DNA from: Juglans regia
Taxonomy: Eukaryota > Streptophyta > Magnoliopsida > Fagales > Juglandaceae
Reading direction: 5' to 3'
Assembly: GCF_001411555.2 (NCBI RefSeq)
Contig: NC_049907.1
Location: forward strand, 4,906,243-4,970,242
DNA length: 64,000 nucleotides
Shown: piece by piece, positions 58,053-64,000 of the stretch
How the letters are laid out: every line of letters starts with the position of its first letter
How positions within the stretch are numbered: the first letter of the stretch is position 1
Translations under genes and position numbers: made by a program
The notes under the pieces: generated by a model
What the model was told of the DNA's origin: nothing
Seen by the model: the letters and a program-made list of their open reading frames with translations, nothing else
Databases searched by the model: none

Positions 58053-58635
58053 TAGCGCCCCGGTCCCGTAGGGATCAAAGAGTTACTCCCTATAACTTAA
58101 AACTCACAATTCATCAATATCACAAGTCTAAACCTCCAGTTCCTAATCAAAACTCGTTCCACGATGTCAACCTAAAATCTAGACCTTAAAACCTGTCAGA
58201 ATTATTTCCTACAGTCCACAGAATATGCCTACCGAAATTAAAATCTCAAATGTCATAAGAATTGTTTCCTTAAATTCTGCAAAATCTAAAATCTCAGATT
58301 CTGTGGAACTCATTCCATAGGTCTGCAAGTGCTAAAACCTTACATATCATCAAAAATCATATCCTGAAACCCGCAGAATTCTACGACCTTAAATCTCCTC
58401 AAAATCATTTTTAAAGTATCTACCATTTCTAAACCTCAAACCTCCTATTCAGTCCATAAAATCTGAAGAATCTCAAATCTCCAAAGTTTCGAACTCGACG
58501 ACGAGCAGCCATCCTGGAAGACTCATCCTTGGTTAAACGTTTCAAAGGAAGAAAAAATAATAAAGTAATAACTGCGCAAAAAAAAATTATAACTGCCAAT
58601 TAATCTATAAATCACGAATCGGTAATCTATTTCTT
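58053..58635 (-). mobile_element. truncated solo-LTR-like family member, copy E
   Basis: It starts TGTAGCGCCCCGGTCCCGTA and GAGTTACTCCCTATAACTTA, as in copy B (TGTAACGCCCTGGTCCCG, GAGTAACTTTCTATCACTTA). The remainder is diverged, with repeated CTCAAATCTC/CCTAAAATCT words. It is cut off at 58635 where the duplicated LINE block begins. Confidence 0.5.
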
Positions 58636-61405
58636 GGATTTGGTGCATGTTTCTACCAAAAGCATTGGAATATTATTGGTGATGAATTCTGCAAGGCTGT
58701 GCTTTCTTGGCTAAATGGTATTCCCTTTGATCCCTCTATTAATCATACTTTTATTGTCTTCATTCCTAAAGTAGAAAGTCCTGCTAGGGTCAGTGAATAT
58801 AGGCCCATTAGCTTGTGTAATGTGGCATACAAGATCATGTCTAAAGTGTTGGCCAATAGAATGAAAAAAAATTTAGATGTTATCATTTCTCCCAACCAGA
58901 GTGCTTTCATTCATGGGAGATTGATAACTGATAACATTATGGTTGCTTATGATTTGTTACACTCGATGAAGGCAAGAAGAAGGGGAAGAGTAGCTAGTAT
59001 GGCTATTAACCTTGATATGTCAAAAGCTTATTTCAAGATAGAATTATTTTTTCTTGAGTCTGCCATGAAAAAGTTGGGCTTCTGTTCTCAATGGGTTGAG
59101 ATGATTTTGAGGTGCGTTAGCTCAATAACTAATTCAGTTCTTGTCAATGGTCAGCCTGGCCTTGTATTTTTTCCTTCAAGAGAATTAAGACAAGGAGACC
59201 CACTGTCTCCCTATCTTTAATTCTCTGTGCTGAAAGTTTATCTACTCTCCTCAATTTTTTGACATGCAAGGGAATAAAAGGGGGTGAATATGGCCAAGGG
59301 AGGTTATAGAGTGAATCATTTGCTATTTGCAGATGATTGTGTGATATTTGGGAAGGCCAAAGTGGAGGAATGGAAGAAGATTCAATCAATGTTGTAGGTT
59401 TATGAGGCTGCTTTTGGGCAAGTCCTGAATCAAGAAAAATCTACTATTTTCTATAGCTCAAATACCAGCACGATTGACAAGAATAAGGTAAGGGATGTGG
59501 TGGGGCAGTGATGGTTGGATCTTATGAAAAGTATTTGGGGTTGCCACTCTGGTGGGAAGATCCAAGTATCAAACATTCAGAAGGTTAAAGGAAAGAGTAT
59601 GGAGGAAGGTCAACAATTAGAAGAATTCCTTTCTGTCAACAGCAGGGAAGGAGGTACTAATTAAAGAAGTGTTACAAGCTATTCCAACCTATGCAATGAG
59701 TGTCTTTTTGCTCCCAAAAAAAACTTTGCAAGGACCTGAACAGTATACTAGCTAAGCTTTGGTGGGGTAATCAAACTACCAACAAAAGGGCTCACTAGTG
59801 TAGCTGGGAGAAATTGGGGCAACAGAAGCAGAAATGAGGTCTTGGTTTCAAGAATGTGGAGTGTTTTAATCTGGCTTTGCTTGCAAAGTAGGGGTGGAGG
59901 TTAGTGCATAATCATGACAGCTTAGTAGCTCGAATCTTTAAACAGAAGTATTTTAGAGATTCTTCCTTTTTTACATGCTAAGTTGGGTGGCAGACCCTCT
60001 TTGATTTGGAAGTGTGTGGAAGGCATCAGAATTGTTAAAAGAAGGGATGAGATGGAGGGTGGGGGATGGAAAAAATATAAAAATATGGGGGGACAAATGG
60101 CTTACAATCCCATCTTCCTTTTGTGTACAGGCTCTTGTTTCAAGACTGAATGAATATACAAGAGTGGAGGAACTAATTGTGCAGGATAGCAGGGAATGAA
60201 ATGAGACATTAATAAGGGAGATATTTGGGTTGGAGGAAGTGGAACAAATCCTGAGTTTACCTCTGAGTAAACTGAACTCTAGTGATAAAATGGTGTGGGG
60301 ACCTTCTAAGAAGGGTCTATTTTCGATGAGAAGTCCATATTACCTGGAGATGGAGAGAAATAAGAGATTAAGAGGGGAAACTTCGAAGGAGTATGATGAT
60401 GATCAAATGTGGGTCAGGATTTGGGAGTTGCATATACCAGAGAAAACAAAACTGTTTTTATGGAAAACTGGAAACAATTTCCTTGCCACAAGGAGCAATT
60501 TGATGTCTAAGAAACTAGTGGACAGTGACTTATGCCCTATTTGTAAACATGAGGTGGAATCTACCATGCATGTGCTTTGGTAGTGTTATACTGCCAATGA
60601 TGTGTGGATAGAGTCTTTGTTCAGAATTCAAAAATGGAGCGTTGCAGAAGACAACTTGCTGACTTTGATTGAAAAAAATGATGTAGAAGCTGACCAAGAA
60701 GGAAATGGAGGAGATGGCTATGATTATGAGGGGATTATGGCTAAGAAGAAATCAGTTTGTTTTTTAAAACAATTTCAAAAACCATGGACAGATGGTCAGG
60801 ACAGCAAGGGATGAAATAAGGGATTTTCAGGCAACTCAGAATATGGATTTAAACAAGGCATCAAGCAACCCTGTAGATAAGCAACGAAGGTGGAAGACTC
60901 CAAGTGGGGGCTAATTGGGATGCAGCTATCAACCTGAAACAAAGAAAGATGGGGATAAGAGTAGTTATAAGGGATGAATGGGGAGAAGTTCTAACAGCCT
61001 GTTGTGATCAGAAGAAGTATGCGCAACAACCAGCTATAGCAGAATGTATGGCCCTCTGGAAAGCTATGGAACTTAGTAGAGATCTTGGTTTCAATAGAGT
61101 GGTCTTCGAAGGTGATGCATATACTATTGTGAAGGTTGTAAATGAGGAGAGTGAGTGAGGACTACCTTGCTTATGGAAGCATAGTTTAAGATGCAAAACA
61201 AATGCTGCAACAATACAGAAACTAGAAGGTGCAATTTGTCAATAGAAACTCGAATGAAGTGGCTCACATTTTAGCAAAGATGGCTATTAGTTTAGAGTCT
61301 GAGAAAGTTTGGATGGAAGATATACCAAGTTGTATTTCAGAAAGTATAGAAAAGGATAAGGAATGTATGAACAATGTTGATTACAGATAAATACAAATTG
61401 ATTTT
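58636..61405 (+). mobile_element. duplicated 3' half of the LINE (copy 2)
   Basis: It corresponds to 47290-50069 and starts in mid-RT. Here the frame is open through SKVLANRMKKNLDVIISPNQ where copy 1 has a small insertion, but LDMSKAYFKIE replaces the conserved Asp (AYD) and a TAA truncates after LSPYL. The zinc-binding and RNase H parts (60230-60583, 60904-61158) are as in copy 1. There is no target duplication of its own, since it came with flanking DNA. Confidence 0.9.
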
Positions 61406-62207
61406 GATTAAAAAAAACTATAATATAGTGCCACATAACTTATTAAAAAAACTTAAAAGTTATATATTCAAAACAAAATAGAGCTCGAAAACATAAAAAA
61501 AGGAAGACTAAAATTCTAGATTTCATCCACTTTTTTATATTTTTATGTTTTTAATTTTTTTAATAAACCATGTGACAATACATTGTGGTGCCACATTAAG
61601 GAAGCAAAGTGAGTAATATACATTATGGAGCATAGTAGCATTACTCTAAAATAAAATTAGATGAAAACTTACAAATATCATATACCTTATTTATGAATGT
61701 CAAAAACAGTTAATAGCCTTATTCACTAGCTGCCGTGACATTTTTTCGTGATAATTAACATCAGATGCAGGTTTAGATTATGCAAGTTTCATATACATCT
61801 TTTAAAAAAATGAGTTACATTATCAAAAAAAAAAAAACAGATCCTACTCTTTGCAAAGAGTCTATGCAAAACTTACACACTTGAATTCTATATAAATCAT
61901 TTTTCTTAAATTTTTCTTAAAAAATCATTAAAGATGACATGGATAGTTGTAGGCCTGAGGGTTAAGTATCTGTACCCAGCCCCTACTTGGGGTGAGCTGG
62001 ATTGCCTGCCCACATCAGGCGAGCAGGTGCCCATGCACAAAGGTGGGGGCGGGTGTTAGGCTAGGCCTTGGCCTTGCCTGATTTTCATCCGACTACCAGG
62101 CCCATATAAATATAAATATATATATTAAAAAACAAAACAACTCTAACTATAAATATGTAATCTTTCTCTCTCCACTCCTTCCTCTCCTATCTCTCTTCTT
62201 CTCCTCT
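60854..62207 (+). repeat. 1354-bp tandem duplication, unit 1
   Basis: The unit begins CAAGGCATCAAGCAACCC in the LINE RNase H region and ends ...CTCTCTTCTTCTCCTCT in the flank. It is followed at once by unit 2, starting at 62208 with the same first word. The junction CTCCTCT|CAAGGCATC joins two sequences that are far apart in copy 1. Confidence 0.92.
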
Positions 62208-64000
62208 CAAGGCATCAAGCAACCCTATAGATAAGCAACGAAGGTGGAAGACTCCAAGTGGGGGCTAATTCGGATGCAGCTATCAACCTGAAACAAAGAA
62301 AGATGGGGATAGGAGTAGTTATAAGGGATGAATAGGGAGAAGTTCTAACAGCCTGTTGTGATCAGAAGAAGTATGCGCAACAACCAGCTATAGCAGAATG
62401 TATGGCCCTCTGGAAAGCTATGGAACTTGGTAGAGATCTTGGTTTCAATAGAGTGGTCTTCGAAGGTGATGCATATACTATTGTGAAGGTTGTAAATGAG
62501 GAGAGTGAGTGAGGACTACCTTGCTTATGGAAGCATAGTTTAAGATGCAAAACAAATGCTGCAACAATACAGAAATTAGAAGGTGCAATTTGTCAATAGA
62601 AACTCGAATGAAGTGGCTCACATTTTAGCAAAGATGGCTATTACTTTAGAGTCTGAGAAAGTTTGGATGGAAGATATACCAAGTTGTATTTCAGAAAGTA
62701 TAGAAAAGGATAAGGAATGTATGAACAATGTTGATTACAGATAAATACAAATTGATTTTGATTAAAAAAAACTATAATATAGTGCCACATAACTTATTAA
62801 AAAAACTTAAAAGTTATATATTCAAAACAAAATAGAGCTCAAAAACATAAAAAAAGGAAGACTAAAATTCTAGATTTCATCCACTTTTTTATATTTTATG
62901 TTTTTAATTTTTTTTAATAAACCATGTGACAATACATTGTGGTGCCACATTAAGGAAGCAAAGTGAGTAATATACATTATGGAGCATAGTAGCATTACTC
63001 TAAAATAAAATTAGATGAAAACTTACAAATATCATATACCTTATTTATGAATGTCAAAAACAGTTAATAGCCTTATTGACTAGCTGCCGTGACATTTTTT
63101 CGTGATAATTAACATCAGATGCAGGTTTAGGTTATGCAAGTTTCATATACATCTTTTAAAAAAATGAGTTACATTATAAAAAAAAAAAAAAAAAACAGAT
63201 CCTACTCTTTGCAAATTGTCTATGCAAAACTTACACACTTGAATTCTATATAAATCATTTTTCTTAAATTTTTCTTAAAAAATCATTAAAGATGACATGG
63301 ATAGTTGTAGGCCTGGGGGTTAAGTATCTGTACCCAGCCCCTACTTGGGGTGAGCCGGATTGCCTGCCCACATCAGGCGAGCGGGTGCCCATGCACAAAG
63401 GTGGGGGCGGGTGTTAAGCTAGGCCTTGGCCCTGCCTTATTTTCATCCGACTGCCAGGCCCATATAAATATAAATATATATATTAAAAAACAAAACAACT
63501 CTAACTATAAATATGTAATCTTTCTTTCTCCACTCCTTCCTCTCCTATCTCTCTTCTTCTCCTCTTCTTTTCTCCCCCTTCCTCTCTTCTTCTTTGGGAT
63601 CTACTTTGCCCGTGTTTTGTTATTCTGCTTCGTTTCGCTCGGCGTGGCTTGGAGCTACATTTTCTATGCTATTTTGCCTCAGAGCGTCATTGTCCTGCTA
63701 GAGGTTCTCCATCTCCAAGGCCATTCTCTTCAACTTTTCCTCCATCTCAGCAAATCTTCCTTCCATCCTACTATCTGCTTAATTACTTGCTGTTGTTGTT
63801 TCTTGATCACGGATTACATGGGAGCGTGTTGTCGTAGGTATACAAAAAGCATGTTAAGATATAGGATAAAGGGATCCCATAGACGACGTGAAATGTTGCT
63901 GACGTGTTTTGTACACCTCAACCCATCTTCCTTCTTCTTTGCATGAGACCTATCAAGAAAGAGGTTAGGAAGCAATTGGCCCCTTGCTTGGTCGATCGAA
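62208..64000 (+). repeat. tandem duplication unit 2, running into the flank (copy 3)
   Basis: It repeats 60854-62207 and then continues past the junction with sequence equal to 50870-51300 of copy 1 (CTTCTTTTCTCCCCCTTCC ... GGTCGATCGAA), leaving the window. It shares with copy 2, against copy 1, the words GAGTGAGTGAGGACTACC and AAAAAAACTATAATATAG, so it derives from copy 2. The 198-codon frame at 63350-63946 lies in non-coding flank and is not a gene. Confidence 0.9.

Noticed and set aside
58636..61405. Second independent LINE insertion
   Set aside because: Non-LINE flanking sequence is duplicated with it and there is no target duplication at its left edge; it is a segmental copy.
63350..63946. 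198-codon frame at the right end
   Set aside because: It lies in duplicated non-coding flank; the equivalent frame is not open in copy 1 (50640-51300).

Overview
This is nuclear DNA of a flowering plant. It has spliced genes with GT-AG introns, AT-rich spacers, and a heavy load of LTR retrotransposons, L1-type LINEs, a hAT element and MITEs. Four MITE-like repeats with (GAGAT)n arms and ends like 'CGTTTGGAT...CCAAACGAAGCC' suggest a woody eudicot, perhaps Fagales (walnut, hickory, oak or birch group). That placement is from memory and tentative.

Layout. (1) 1-8.5 kb is ordinary gene space. It holds the 5' end of a minus-strand phosphopantetheine adenylyltransferase (COAD, running off the left edge) and, head to head with it, a complete seven-exon alpha/beta hydrolase resembling the chloroplast chlorophyll dephytylase CLD1. 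(2) 10.7-54.8 kb is a tandem array of isoflavone-reductase-like/PCBER-like NADPH reductases, all on the + strand. Three copies are intact with five exons and 308 aa each (11162, 29631, 53125). One is reduced to exon 1 with a stop (21873). One is a five-exon pseudogene (31842-39712) split by a LINE that itself carries a large LTR. The array members share about 0.3-0.5 kb of promoter (except the 53125 copy) and a conserved GC-AG second intron. (3) Between the copies lie five or six related copies of one large solo-LTR-like family (about 2.7-2.9 kb, TGTAAC...GTTACA), two gutted Ty1-copia elements, a 650-bp hAT element and a full-length 5.6-kb LINE with two overlapping ORFs. (4) 56.5-57.5 kb carries a decayed, intron-containing soluble inorganic pyrophosphatase fragment. 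(5) 58.6-64 kb is a segmental duplication of the LINE 3' half plus its downstream flank (47.3-51.3 kb), with a further 1354-bp tandem duplication inside it.

The only multi-gene functional theme is the reductase array, which probably acts in specialised (phenylpropanoid/lignan or A622-like) metabolism. COAD (CoA synthesis) and the CLD1-like hydrolase (chlorophyll turnover) are housekeeping neighbours. I see no new enzymatic system. The most informative content is a nested insertion record, dateable by target-site duplications, that shows how the array expanded and lost copies. No tRNA, rRNA or CRISPR array was recognised.
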